64,000 nucleotides of DNA from Seriola aureovittata. Taxonomy: Eukaryota > Chordata > Actinopteri > Carangiformes > Carangidae. Of this stretch, positions 47,010 through 60,784 are shown piece by piece (the first letter of the stretch is position 1; the number at the start of each line of letters is the position of its first letter). A program made the translations under genes and the position numbers. The stretch spans positions 3,537,501-3,601,500 of the forward strand of contig NC_079373.1 of assembly GCF_021018895.1 (NCBI RefSeq), written 5' to 3'. Below the pieces are notes generated by a model. It saw nothing but the letters and a program-made list of their open reading frames with translations. It did no database searches and was not told the DNA's origin.

Positions 47010-49639
47010 CAATCATGTCACTGTCAAAATCATGGAGATCACATTTTTTCTTCATTATGAAGTTTGATGAGAACATGAACTGAAGCACCAGACCTGTATC
47101 TGCAGGATTGTATATATTGCACTGCTGCCAAATGATATTTGATCGAATAACCTGTTCCTAAAGTGCTTGGTGAGCATACATTAACTCTACTACTAATTAT
47201 CTTTCTTTCACTATGAAACAACATAACAACTCAATTAACTTGCTGATGTGACCCACGGCAAGAGCAATAACTGTACATAAATATTACATTCTCCACTGAA
47301 TAGTAAATTATCTGAAAACATTGTAATATCCTCAGAGGTGACACATGTATATCATAAAATCAGCTCTGTACTTCGTCACCTTTAAAGATTATTGCAATTT
47401 GAAAAACAAGCTGGTCCATTCCCACACAGCAAAACCACCTGCACAGTAAAATTTGCATTATTAAAGTAACACTTGCCTGTGTGTATTTGGTCCCATTCAG
47501 AACTGGTGTTGAATTAACTCTGAATACAGTAAAAAAAAAATTATATATATATATAGTTATGTGTTGTATGTTGTATTTTGTTACTTGAACATAACACTAG
47601 AAGTTAGATAACTCTGAGAGTGTAAATATTCTCAGACGTGTTGATAATTTAGTGATTAAGAATCATCTCTGATTAAGTTAAATTCCAATGCTCATTAAAA
47701 CTGCATTATTAATCGCATAATTAAAAGTCAAGACTGGAGGATAAAATAACTAATAAGTGAACGCTTCTGTGTTGATCATCTACTCTAGAAAAAGCAGCTT
47801 TTCTAACACCCATTATCACTACACAGTGTCTAGGACACATCTCACTGTTTGTGAAAATAAATCTCATTGGTGTTAATTTTACACTTAATTTTTGTAGTGT
47901 CAAATTACATCCAACCAAATTTGTTTTCAGTAATACTCAAATATAGCCAGCTCTTCTTTAAATGAGTAAACATTGACTTCACTGTAGTTCTGCATAAAAT
48001 AGAAATATGTAACAACATAAAAGGAGGACTCTGTGGTTCTCTTCATTTGAACATCAAATAGTTTAAAGTAACACAGATCATTTACAGTATGTGTAGCACC
48101 TTCAGAGCCCTGTCTACAGCCTGACCTTAAAGACATGGTGATAGTGATCAAAACAGTTTTCCACTGAGCAACACACTGTCATCTTTCACAGTAAAAGTGT
48201 TGATCTTACAAAACACAGGCATCACAAATGCTGCCTCAGTACAGATAATGAAGTCCACTTGGCAGTAAACTCACTGGTTGACAATACAGCTCCAAATTTG
48301 GAAACAGTCTCTGGACCTTCTTTGAGCTCACAAAGTGTCACCATCTTTACTGGGCCAACAGTTAATCTGTCCTTGCTAAAGGACTCCCGATACATCTGCC
48401 ATACAGCTCTGGTGCTTTTTGACTAATGTCTGTGTGATGTTTTAAAGCTTTCGAAAGTAAACTTTCCTAGCTTTTCTTAAAGAAATTGTCTTTGGCTTCA
48501 TAAGGAATTCATCACCTGAGCAGAACTGGGCTGATGTTCCTTATATTAAGAGAGTGATGCATGATGAAGTGATGCTTTGGTAAGAGACTGATTGTAGGAG
48601 ATTGCTGCTTGAAGAGCCGATGATGATCAATGATTAAATATTTGATTTAAATGGTCATGACTTCTGAAAGGATGGTGAAAATACAGTGTTAAAGACCATT
48701 CTGATTAAAATCAAGTTAACATGTCCATGTGATGTTTTTTTTATATAATACAGGACATATGAGTTAAATAATCATCAACACCATGACTGAGTGTTTCCAC
48801 CTTGAACTGCAGTGAACCAATGACAGTCTCATAAAAACAGATTCAGACAGCCAGGGTTTCATACGTCACAAAACTAAGGAACCAATCCTGTCAACCTTGT
48901 CAGTACAGAGAGAGAGAGTTAGCATTAGTACAGAGAGTGAGAGAGAGTTAGCATTAGTACAACCACTAACACTTTGTCAGTGGGAAAATATTGATCATAG
49001 CAGAGTACTAAAACATGTCTGGAGAGGAACTTTTAATTCAGACATGTATCTATCTTCATATCCAACTCTCGGCAAGAAAGCAAATAAGTGCATTTTCCAA
49101 GATGTCAAACTGGTGCTTTAAGATTTAAACATTTTGATCGACATTGAAGCATAGACACCTCTCCAGCAAAGAGAGGAAGGAGTAAATGCCTAGTACTGAA
49201 GCAAACAAGAGACAAGTGGGCAAATGAGCACAGCAAATGATAGTGTTGTGTGTGCATCTTGATAGTTCTTAGTACAACATCTGGATCATCCTCACAACCG
49301 TTTGAAAACAATCTTTCCCAAGGAGATAAAAACGACAGCAATATCAAGTTTTTATCTCCACTGGCCTAAACTAGCATCTTTAAACATGGGAAACTTAAGT
49401 CTGTCTATCTTGAGTACTTTCAAATCATTAACAAGTGTCTCAAGTTAAAACCATAACAATTTACATCCTGAGTTTCGAAAAGATTACACACATGAATATT
49501 AGTCAGGAATTAAAGATTGGGGGGAAATTCCTTAATGTAAAATATATGGCACCTAATTTATGTGCAGTCTTTTTAGAGCCTGAGGGATTTGCAGTTTCAA
49601 AGTCTTCATTAAAGAGCTGAATCTGCAAGGCATCTTCTT
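47010..49639. other. intergenic, nothing recognised
   Basis: AT-rich sequence with a tandem duplication at 48905-48961 and no coding signal. Confidence 0.45.
48905..48961 (+). repeat. 27-bp tandem duplication
   Basis: Two copies of a unit ending GAGTTAGCATTAGTACA, each preceded by a GA run. Confidence 0.85.
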
Positions 49640-52150
49640 CTATAGAGGATAGGGGACTTAAATAGGGGACTTAAAATAGGTGGCATCTCTCAAGCCTCCA
49701 CACCAAGGGGCAACCTTCCGTGACATCACCCATTGGTTTGTTAAATGCCGTTTTGAAGCCTCAAGTTTGGCTTCATGGACGTCACCATCTTGGTTTTTTC
49801 GAGCCAGAAGAAATCATATTTGGATGAGAGGGTGGAGCTGGGGAGGAGCGAAGGGGTGGATCTGACCCGTGTCCCTGAGAACATCAACTACGCCCACCTA
49901 TGACAACACACACCTGGCTGCGCCGCGCGAAGATGCTGCTAACACCGTTAGCTGTCACGATTTGAGATCAAAGTTATAACTAGAAACTAATTGCGTACAT
50001 CCACATTTGGCAAATACATATGTGAAGAGTAACTTGTAATGTTATTGTAGCTGAAGTTAGCATGTGTGCTAACATTAAACTGCAAAACCAGTGTGTAAAA
50101 CGTTCTAACCTTGTTTTAAATTGGTTGTGCAGAACATGAACAGACTTCAGAACAGCTTCTCCCTCAGACTGTGAGTCTGCTTCGTGTAAACTGTGTCACA
50201 CACAAAGACTGATGAATAACAGCTCCTGGACTTTTTGCACCTTACCTCCATCATTTATGGACGGCTGCAATAGCTCAGTCCTGTCAACAGACTGTTGCAC
50301 TGTCCTCACTTAGCTATGAAGTATTATTTTTACATTTCTACTATAATTTCTACTTGTTACTAAAAACAGATTTATCCACCTCTCTTTATTATGCAAACTT
50401 GTTCTGTGACCGTTACGTTCACCTTTACTTTCATCCACAACTATATTGTATTTATTTGTCAGTTACAGTTGATTGTAAAATGCACACATTCTTTTGTACA
50501 CCTCTCCAGTGGTGTAAATTGTTGAAATTAATGAAGTTTTAATGTGAAATAACGTTTTTTTTTTTTTATGAAGCTTTGCTGATGGTTTTCATGGAGCTTG
50601 TCTGGTATGAATTTTAACAGTAGCAACATGCAAAGTATTGTAATCGCACAACACCTTGATGGAAGTTTTTCCTGAACTTGTGATTAATTACAAGATTGTC
50701 CATGTTGGCTTTAATCAACTAGTGTTGCTGTCCTTCAACAGTGGCAATACAGTATCTAGAGATAGATATTAGAGTTTGTGTTTTTCTAATGTGTCTCAAT
50801 GAAAACACTAATTCACTAAAGTGTCCTGTTAGATTTATCATGAAGCATATGGTAAATATGAAAAAAGTACAATTTAATCACACTAGGTTTATTTATGAAA
50901 AACCTTTTCAATGACAATAACTAAGTTATGAATAAAAGTACATGCACATAAGCTGTACTACACTGACAACTGCTTCAAAATTTTAACTGTCAATTTTCAG
51001 TTCACACTAAAGAGTGCATTAGGTGAATACATACCTATAAGGTGACAGCATCACATCTATTACGAGTCTCGTTTTGCTCCAGGTTGCAGTTCTGGTGGGT
51101 CAGTTCCATCCGTTTCCTACTGAACACCATTTTGATGTTAAATTGGTCAATACTTTCCCCTGTGAAGATGGTGACTGTGCTAGAGCTGAACAGACTCTGT
51201 TATTACTATCATCTATCAACAACAGCAGGAATGAAGTAAAAGGCAAGAAACCAAACCTGTGAACACTGAGACAGAGAGTTTTGCTGCATGTAGGAAAATT
51301 CTATCAGCGACTGATTTTTTTCTAATACCTTGATGCTGAGTTAATTGTTAAACTATATTTATCCTCGTCCTGCAAATGTTTTCATGTTTGGGACCAGGTA
51401 CGGTTAGCATAGCAAACACTAAGTTATCAGCTAGCTGGCTAGGTTAGTAAAGTGTATCCGTAATTCACATTAACTCTAATTCTAATATTAATTTGGATGT
51501 TGACTGTGTCCATTTCTCAGGTCAAAAACGCACTAGCTTTTAGGGATCATCATACACATTCAAACTGTAGGACGTTCAGAACATAAACATTTACTTACTG
51601 AAAAAAAACTTTATATCATCATCTCTCCAGTCTGTTAGTGCCAAAGAACGAGCCATAATTACAGAGACCCGAAAACTTATTAAAACTAAATAACAGCAAA
51701 AGTGTGCGAAATCCCTCCTCCACCGAACAATATTGAGAAAATAATATAAATTTAACACAACTGACTCTATATGATGCACCTACAACCAAAGCTCTCCTCC
51801 GGTGACTGATCCTGGTGACCGACCTACCGGCCTGCCTCTCAGCTTATCAATCATTGCAGACCAGGCATGTCAATCAAACAGACACGCCCCCAAAAATAGC
51901 TGTTTTTAATGCCTAATATCTAATTAATTAGATGATTATTTTCAGATGGACCACCAGAACACTGAACGAGAGGGGTGTGAATTTAGCCCATCACACCAAA
52001 TTTATTGAATGGGCGTGTTTAGGAGCCAGAGTTTTTTTTAGAGCCAGCCCATAGTGGCCCTCAGTAGTACTTCACTTAAAGTCACTTCCGCATTGGCGTC
52101 ACTTGTCAGCCCAGCAGCCTATGCCCATTTTTTATATAGAGTCTGTGCTC
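49640..52150 (+). repeat. probable large non-coding DNA repeat
   Basis: The left part (GTGACATCACCCATTGGTTT, CACCATCTTGGTTTTTTCGA, GAGGGTGGAGCTGGGGAGGA) and the right part (ACTTCCGCATTGGCGTCACT, CCCATTTTTTATATAGAGTC) are typical of the two ends of an abundant fish repeat, with roughly inverted CTATA-containing extremities. The interior is AT-rich with no conserved protein. A single element of about 2.5 kb is inferred; two separate insertions are possible. Confidence 0.45.
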
Positions 52151-53074
52151 CACACACACCTTCGGTGGGTTTGAACATGTCTGCAAGTTCTGGGTTTTGA
52201 AAAATTGCCTTCAGTGTTTCTACAATGGGAACACATGCAAACATTAGTTACAATGACCCGGTCATATGTCCCAGTAGTTTAGTTTCTTCTGCCGTCTGTG
52301 CCAAGCATCTTCTCATGTTTAACATTTCCACGTTTCTCTATGAAGAGTTTGTTACATTGAGCTTCTGAATTTCAGGGTGTTGAGATTTCCAGTTTCTGGT
52401 AGATTGTTCTGTGTTCCTATTTTCTTCGCACTACAGCCACATCTTTAGCCTGAGTATTAATCTCAATAAACACATCTTCCATGGATAAAAGAAAACTATT
52501 TACAGTAGTGTGACTTAATCCACCTGGTCTGTGTGACGGCAGTGGCACACATATCTAGAGTGCTGCTATTGGACTTTATCAACGGTTCAGATGTTGTGGC
52601 CATCTTATCTACATTAGCTGTCACCACCTCTCATACACTGCTTAAATGAACAGAGTCAACATGTTGTCAGTATACTAAATGTTTCCTTAATTCTGAAAAA
52701 TTAACAAACACACAGCCACATCCAGTCTGAACACATTTCAGGCAAGTAACCAATAACCATGTGTGACCTAGTTAACTCAGCCTGAAAAACAAAACACTTG
52801 AGAAACCTCAAGCACTAAAGCAACCTCGCCATAACTTCAGCAACACTGACTCTTCTCGACTTTGCCAACATCCGTACCGTACACAGTGGTCTGGATAAAC
52901 ATGTACATGTTTTGGAGCATGGTGTGGTATGATGTGCCCAACAAAAAAAAAAATAAAAAAAATGCCTTAAACAACACCAAGAGGTTGACCTGCAAGGTGT
53001 GGTATTCCTGTCAAGAATGATTCTTCCTGACTCCAACAGCCAGGAGATAGAGCCGAGTCCTGGTAGTGAACATA

Positions 53075-53290
53075 GACCCCCGTGACATCACCCACAGGTT
53101 TCTGAAGCTCACATTGGGTTGCTCTGCTGTCACCAGTTTGGGACTTCCTGACTGCCTAAATCCCAGCTAATTCACAAATGGGCAGAGGGGGGTTGTGCGT
53201 GGAGCTGAGACTTTCATGCCTGCTGGTTTGTAGCAAACATACGCTCACCCACCTGTCACCCAAAGTGGCCACACCCCAAAATACACATAA
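53075..53290 (+). repeat. related TGACATCACCCA-type repeat fragment
   Basis: CCCGTGACATCACCCACAGG and the following TTTCTGAAGCTC parallel the block at about 49715, and the downstream CTGTCACCAGTTTGGGACTT resembles its CCATCTTGG segment. It is a diverged fragment of the same or a sister family. Confidence 0.4.
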
Positions 53291-54234
53291 CCTTGTCTAA
53301 TCAAAATTTAAATGGTTGAATTACATATAAATTCAACCCCCTGTACAGTTGTCATGATTGAGGAAATTAGCTTTAGAGACCAAAGTCATTCCCCCCCCCC
53401 CTTCCCCTCTTAAACCAGGCTGTAAACATGTTTATTTCTGCTGTTAAGTAAGTAAAGTAAAAGACATTTTAACATGGGAGTGACTCACCTTTGGAGCATG
53501 TTGTGGTGATAGACAATCACATCCTTTCACTCATCTTTGCTCAGGGCAGTCTCTGGGACAAATTGGGACTCGTGTCTGACAGTTGGTCCTCCAGGCATGT
53601 CTTCACCAGATGGTCCTTCAACTGATGTCACACAATATGGGAAAATACCCTCTTATCAATACTGATGACAGCTGTGTACGTTTCAAAACACTTTGAGTAA
53701 CTTGGAACCGACCTGACTTCAACAGTTTGTTTATTATTTGCTGGAGAAGCATTATGTGCATTAACAACATTCGAAAGTGGAAAATAAAAAAAAAAAAAGC
53801 CCTGATAGGGCAATAAAGCATTTAATATTACCACAACCATCACTGTGTGCAACTCACATAGACAGTCTTAGAGTTTGGGTCTCTGGGAGAATAAGGTGAT
53901 AATTCCTCTGGCATGCATTTGTTTAACATATCTGGATGGCGATGTACTGCAAGATTGAGGATGATTCATCAGTCAAATTCCCTGGATTTAATTTAGATTT
54001 TAAATCAATCTGAAAACTAGATTGAGAACACGTCGCTGTCCACTAGGAGCTTTTCACACCAAGGCTTATTTCCTATAGGCTACATTCTCCACCTGATTTC
54101 TTGGTAAGAATAGATTCCACCAATTTAAAACATGATGCAAAACAATTCAGCATGTCAGGAATATGTCTACTGCAATTTAAAGTCAACTTAAACGCTGAAA
54201 AAATAAATCAGCTCTCAGGGTTAAGGTACAAAGG

Positions 54235-54690
54235 ACCCAAAGGCAGACTCTCGGACAGGGTTGGCTTAGTTCAAGGATTTATTTAACAACAAATGAAAAA
54301 ATACAAAGTCTTACTGAAAGGAATGAGGCAAGTCCAGTCAGGGAAAGCAAGAAATCCAAAATGCAAGGCAAAAACTCAGTAACAAACACAGGCACTCAAG
54401 GAGAGCTTGGGGAACACAGCATCGACAAATATAGACAAACTAAGGGTGAGACACAGACTTAAATACACAAGGGAAGGCAGGGGTGATTGGACACAGGTGA
54501 AACACAATAGGGAGGGCCAGAAAATCACAATGGAGGGAAACCGGACAAAGACAGGAAGTAAAACAACCATGTGACACACAAGGAAAGTGATTAGAAAATA
54601 AAACAGGAAATAAACGAAAAGTCCAAACCAAGAGTCCAAACTGTGTCCGTAAGTCCGTAAGAAAGAGTCCCCTAAGGTCAGACCATGACA
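54235..54690 (-). repeat. dispersed repeat, possible non-autonomous element
   Basis: It begins AAAGGACCCAAAGGCAGACT and ends GGTCAGACCATGACAG. Between them is a series of AAATACACAAGGGAAG, TTGGACACAGGTGAAAC and ACCGGACAAAGACAGGAAGT segments typical of a common fish repeat. The minus-strand open stretches here are not protein-like. Confidence 0.5.
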
Positions 54691-55234
54691 GTGATATCAT
54701 GATCTCAACAATGTCTTCAAGCTATATAATATGCAATCTCCATTTATGCCATTTTTTATCCTTGAGAAAGAACTGATTGAACATAAGTGTCACAAGAAAG
54801 CATTGGTGTTTGTGTGTCAACTCTTGCTTAGCTTCTGTATCCAGTGTCTGGCTGTAAGTGCTATCTATAATGATGACTGTATCCTATGAGTATGACAAAT
54901 TATGAGGGATGAAGGTTGGGACTGCTCAGGAGAGGCTACCATGAAACAGGAGAAAGAAAAAACATTAATAGTAAAGCAACTAGGGATGGGCATTTTCAGG
55001 ATTATTTTTCATTTTCAAGATTAAAAGTCCATTGCTTAAAAATATACAATACAATGAATTTAAGATAAACACAAAGCTTGTGCTACAGAAAATGGACCCA
55101 GTGAATAGCTCCCTAAGCTTAACATGTCCTATGATAACCATTAATTTAGCTATACAGACTAATGAGCAGTGATAACTAACATGTCTTTGGGGTGATCAGG
55201 TGGGAACCCCCCACTCCCCCACTCTCCAAGACAT

Positions 55235-55275
55235 CAAACAAACAAACAAACAAACAAACAAACAAACAAACAAAC
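55235..55275. repeat. (CAAA)n repeat, LINE tail
   Basis: About ten tetramer units. On the minus strand this is a GTTT tail following the LINE relic at 55420-56075. Confidence 0.9.
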
Positions 55276-55419
55276 TCACCTAAACAGTCAAAGACACACT
55301 ACAAACCAATTCAATACAAGCAAACAATACAGGCCACCTCACCTGGACTAACCGCATGGTCTCAAAGAGGCTCACACAGGCCACACCCCCACTTAAAAAC
55401 ACTTCCTCACCTGGATTTC

Positions 55420-56075
55420 TTCCTTGCTTCTCCTAAGAGTCTGTCTATCCTAAGTGCTCCCCCTGCTGGGCCCCCAGCTACCATTACTTCTTCTCATCCA
55501 AATCCACTGACTGGATCTTGCTGCCTCATCTGACATGTCCTTTACTATTTTCCTCACACTCTGTCCACTTCCTCCTAACTCCCTCACTAAAGAGACAACA
55601 GACCTTGCTACAAATCCTCTACATCCTACTTCCACTGGACAAATCCTAACTTTCCATCCTCGCTGCTCTGCTTCTGCCCCTAACTCAACATACATAAGCT
55701 TTTTCCTTTCATATGCTTCTACAACTGAAGCCTCCCTCGGAACAGTCAGCTCTATGAAAACTACTCTCATTCTACTCCTAGACCACAAGACTATGTCAGG
55801 CCTTAGCTTTGTACTGGCTATTTCCTGGGGAACAACAAGCTTTCCTCCTAAATCTACCTGCATTTCCCAATCACAAGCACCTTCTAAGCAACCTTGCCTC
55901 CTTGCTGTCTTACCAACTTTCTCTCCCTCTTGAACAAACTTGATTGCAACTCTCTTTATTTTAGACCCTCCTAAGTTTGCCTGCCTCCGTAACTCTTCAA
56001 TTCCTGCAGCTAAACTTTTTAGAACCTGGTTATGTCACCAAGTATACCTGCCCTGCGACAGACTAACCTTACACC
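55420..56075 (-). pseudogene. C-terminal part of a non-LTR retrotransposon polyprotein
   Basis: On the minus strand, coding similarity starts near 56065 with GRYTW, a stop, then HNQVLKSLAA. It runs through an open segment to 55450: LRPDIVLWSRSRMRVVFIEL, TVPREASVVEAYERKKLMY, and CPVEVGCRGFVARSVVSLVR. The PD...(I/V)EL order resembles a PD-(D/E)XK (restriction-like) endonuclease, as in R2/R4/HERO-type LINEs. The reverse transcriptase is missing, and the TGA in TWRHNQ probably arose from a CGA codon. A (GTTT)n tail on the same strand at 55235-55275 fits a LINE 3' end. It is a 5'-truncated dead copy, not a host gene. Confidence 0.7.
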
Positions 56076-58589
56076 CTGACAGAATGATGATTAATAATTG
56101 ATTGTGTTTACAGCCAGAGGTGTCCTGTCAACAGTTTTTCAGGAGATTGTTCGCTTCAATACTGCGAGTGGCCACTGGGAAGAATTGGCTGCAAGGCAGA
56201 GCGGTGGCACCGTGTCCAGTTCTTATAATACATCCATGCACTCGACGCCAGAGGTGCGGCTGAAGATATCCACAGGGTGCTAGCTGAAGGGTTAGCACCC
56301 AAACTGCTGAAGTCCAAAGTCCATAAAGCGCTAACTCTGCTTTAGTGTGATTTTACACTCGACAGAGAACTGATAAAGTCCCAAGGCTTACTCGTTAGCT
56401 TGCCAGTAGCTCATGGCAGCTCCACAATAGCTGGCTGTTAGCTCAGCGGGAAACTCACACTTACTTCAGGGTTCAAACTCAAACTTTAACTCAGAATAGC
56501 ATAACTAACAAAATCATAGGATGTGAAGAGATAAGCAGGATACGTTTTTTACAACTTGAGCACGTTAGGACATCTACACTACAAACAAACGTTTTATGCT
56601 GCACTCAATGTCATCTATCACTGTCTGAAATTTGCATTATGTCCCCTAAAAAGGTTATAGGTGTTTGAATACCAGAAATACCAATTTAATAACCATAAAT
56701 AAACAACACAATCACCCCTCTATATTAAATGAATAAGGTGGGCTGGGCTTTCCAGAGTACTTCTTACAGTACGTCTTTTTGACTATGTAAATTTTCACCA
56801 ATTACACAGGGAGAAATTTTACTCGTCGTTGTGATAACACTGAAAGAGTACATGTACTTTGACACTGCATATTTCACACAGAGGAATTTTAATGTAGATC
56901 TTAGTTATCAAATAAACCCACAGGTTCTTTGTCTGCCGTGGCCACTGACACATCCAATGGTAAAAAATAAAAGATAAAATCTTGTCATTCATGTCCTGAA
57001 AAAAGGCCCCTGAATATATACACATCTGAACACAACACTGCCGTACTCTTAATATGGAATATGCTATAGCACGACATTATGCACAGACAAGCCCAGAGGC
57101 AGTTGGACATATTGAAAGCTGACATCCCCACTCCTAGCTTAGCACATGAAGATAAGAGCTCCTGCCTCCTTTTAATCACAGTGAATAAGGTATCGCTGTT
57201 CTTGTAAGTAAACAATAACCATGAAGAAATAGTTTTGCTGACTTGAATAACCAGCTTGCTAATATTTGTCATCCAGCTCATTATGTTATATGCTAAAAGG
57301 ATAACACACCAGCTAAAAAGTCAGTCTTCAATATATTTTTATTGCCTCATTGGTTAATTAAACACATCAGTACCTTTTTGGTCACACACAAGAAAGCAAT
57401 AGTTTCTGTGAAGAGAAATCTTCTACTCTTCCTCATCTATCATATTTGGATATGACACCTTGTCGTGTGTCATCACTTATTTAACCAGCAAGCTCTGTTT
57501 CTATAAATAATAACTGCTCCCTGCAATATTGCGAAATGACACATTGACTGAAAGTGAGTCACTTCAGTTCACTAATGATCATTTGCAAAAATCAAATCCT
57601 CCTCAAACACATGACACCATGTCAAACTTAGTGACAGATTTGTAATGATCATCAGGTTGCTCCTATTATTCATCCACCAACTTTTCTCCCCATGTTTCCT
57701 TTTCCTCAGTTGCCTCCCATCTGTAGAGAACTCACTAATTGCCATAATTTGTTTGGCAATTTCTTCCCTTTCCGTTGGTAATTGGCATGAGCTCTCTTTT
57801 CGGATAAAATTATGTCTTTCATTTGTATTTCATCCAAGAGTGGCGAGTCATGTGCTTCAGTGATGTTGGCATTTTCCATTTAGAAAATAAAAACCAACCA
57901 ATTAAGTAGTGAACCGGCTGGCTCATGATGTAGACTACTAAGTAACAAAGAATAAGCTTAAAGCATTTTGCTCCCTATGGACTGTAGCTAAGAAATGTAA
58001 TTAAACTGCATTAACTTGTGACTGTTGTACACATCCCACATCCACATGCAAGTAGTAGGTGAATGTTTAGTTGACTTATGCTTTCAGGTCATTAAATAAT
58101 GTGCACTGTTGACTCTGTAATATTTGCCATTATAACCGAGTTTTGAAACTTTGCATGAAAATCCCTTTTTGAAACAATTTTTGTTCATATGTTTTCATGA
58201 TGATTCAGAATTGGGAAAATTGAACCTGAGCCATCTATTTGTCTGTTTATTCATCCATCCATCCTAGCATCATTTCCTTCCTTTTTCCCGCCTTGTGTGT
58301 GTTTCTCTATTCTCATAGACAGTGTGACCTACTTAGCACACCACAGTCTGATTGACTAGACAGCAGCTTCAAACTAACAGAGAGCTTGCCAAAACACTCT
58401 CTGCTATCTGACTCGTCTTGATCAAATAGCTTTCAACAATCACACTGAAGTCAAATCTAATTTAAATGTATTTGATATATCTATATAGAAGCATGCTTCA
58501 ACCCTTCATTCAATAAGCATATGCAGGTGTTATGGAACATTTAATGTGATGCAGTTTGAGTTGTTTAAGGCATATCTGAATAGTACTAC
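56076..58589. other. intergenic, nothing recognised
   Basis: AT-rich, with no protein-like open frame and no repeat I can name. Confidence 0.45.
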
Positions 58590-59030
58590 ATAGTCAGCAT
58601 GCACTTTATTAGGAACACCTGTACATCTCCTTATTAATGCGATTACCCAGTCAACCAATCATGTGGCAGCAGTGCAGCACATAAAATCACACAGATAAAG
58701 GTCAGGAGCTTCAGTTAATCTTCACATCAAACATCAGAATGAGGAAAAAGTTTGATCTCAGTGACTTTAACACTGGCATGATTGTTGGTGCCAGACAAGC
58801 TGAATGGAGTATTTCTGAAAGTGCTGATCTCCTGGGCTTTTCACACACAACAGTCTCTAGAGATTTTACTCAGAATGATGTCAAAAAGAGTGTCAGCTTC
58901 TCTGGAGATGCCTTGCTGATGAGAGGTGAGAGGAGAATGGCCAAGAACACAAATCTGAGGCTGCTGTGGACAAACTGGACCATACAGTCAGTGTTCTGTA
59001 AACAAAACAATTAGTTAAAAGAGGCTAAAA
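58590..59030 (+). mobile_element. Tc1/mariner 5' fragment (second family)
   Basis: The leader reads CTTTATTAGGAACACCTGTA, then an untranslated leader, then an open segment from 58739: MRKKFDLSDFNTGMIVGARQ, followed by AEWSISESADLLGFSHTTVS. This is the N-terminal helix-turn-helix region of a Tc1-like transposase. After the VSRDF region the frame drifts through deletions, keeping only GERRMA, and ends at 59014. The catalytic domain is missing. The truncated open frame of 91 codons is a relic, not a host gene. Confidence 0.8.
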
Positions 59031-60784
59031 GGCTCTGTACCATTTGGTAAGTACTAATTGTCTGTGATCCACATTATGAGTAGGCTCAATAATTATTAAA
59101 AAGAAAAAAAAAATCTTTCTCAGAAATACAGATTCAAGTTTACACACTCTTCAGGCTGTCATTTATATATTAATAATTAAGAATAATTAAGAATATTATG
59201 AGTGCACTCTCTTTGCTGTTGCACTACGTTGTCTGCAGCTGTTGTGAGTGAACTGTAATTATTTGAATCTCATCAGACACTTAATTGAAGAGTTGATTTG
59301 TACTGTCCAAGATATAAAGCGAGCACAATGAATAGAAACGTTAATCTTGTATGTTGAAGGCAGAAGTAGAAATCTGCCAGGGACACTTAGTGATGGAATG
59401 AACTCCTAAGCAAATATATTATCTTTTTTTTTCTTTAACCTCAGGCTTACTGTTTGATTTTATTTTTGTGTGCATATGTGTGCAGATGTGTGTATTTGTG
59501 CTTTCTGTTTTTTGGTCTTAAGCTGTTTTGATAAAACGTAAATTGAAAAACTTGGACAGCAATAGTGTGGCTAGCCCTATGAACAAGTCTGTTGCTGACT
59601 GACTGACTGACTGACTGATGAAGTTACACCATTGGTCAGCCGAATGCTGCATGACTGACTAAAAAGGTTAAAATATTTGTCAGCCAGCTGAGTATTGGAG
59701 TTACCCCATTGGTTGTTGCTCTTTCAAAATGATTTGGTGTGAACTTGTTCCATTGTCTGGCAACACAAACAGAAAAACATGTAAATGAGAACAGTTTTAT
59801 TAGGAATTCAGCTGTATTAAAATACTGTATATGTGAGCACTGAGAATAGGACAGAAACAAACAGATGAAAACCTAAAACCAACTTACACTAGGAAAAATA
59901 CAAATGGCCTATGATGCCATATGCTGTAGTTTTGACCTATATTTGTTTCTCCATTTGTGTGTTTACATCAATAGAAATGTAAAAGTTCACTTCTATACGT
60001 ACTTCCTCATTGTGGTACATGCTAACAGGCTAATCTCAGTTGTAGTCATCAGACTGTAGCAACCTCTAAACCAGTAGGCCGCCCAAGAGTGAGGCTGGAG
60101 ACTGTCAGTGATCAGTGTCTTGACAGCCACGGGCTCAATCTCTGCAATTTCCCAGTGTGTCCATCAACAGTCATGTAGCCTGTCCCCAAAAAAGGCCTGG
60201 AGCAAAAAACTTGAGACCCAGCTAGTTTACTGCAAATTGCTGTAGACCACAATGTCAGCTGAATGCGAAATTATAAAATTAAATGTAAAGTTTTTTTCGG
60301 AGAAAAGGTGACTACCTACTGCGAATCATGTGTGATGCTACGTGACAAGTCTGAAGGATGAGAGATGAGATCCCTTTATAAATTCTTTGACAGCTAGCGG
60401 CAGCTTTTTCTGACATGTTTGTGTCATTTGGAATCATTTGACATCTGTTGACATGTCACAAGCTTTTACATCTAAGTCTTAAAATTGTTTTGTTCTCTGC
60501 CTGGCAAATTAGATATTAACTTTCAGTCATAGGCTCTTTCAACCAAACAACCAACTAAGACTTTTAATTTCAATCAGAGACACTTATGTAAAGGAACTGA
60601 CCATTTTCCAGCATATGTTTTTACAGTGGGATTTGGTTGAAAGACTATTCTCTTTGAGAGAGCTCTCAGCGACTCTGATTAGCTACAAGGATTATGCTGG
60701 GAGAATTATTCTCTCCTTAATCAACACATAAGTGAGGTCCTAAAGTCTGAGACCCCTTCCCCAAAGGCCTTTTCATCCTCCAGG
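59031..60784. other. intergenic, nothing recognised
   Basis: Only the GACT repeat and AT-rich sequence are visible. Confidence 0.45.
59597..59619. repeat. (GACT)n short tandem repeat
   Basis: About six tetramer units. Confidence 0.9.

Noticed and set aside
58739..59014. Possible host gene with a helix-turn-helix domain
   Set aside because: The leader sequence and protein match a Tc1-like transposon and the catalytic domain is missing.
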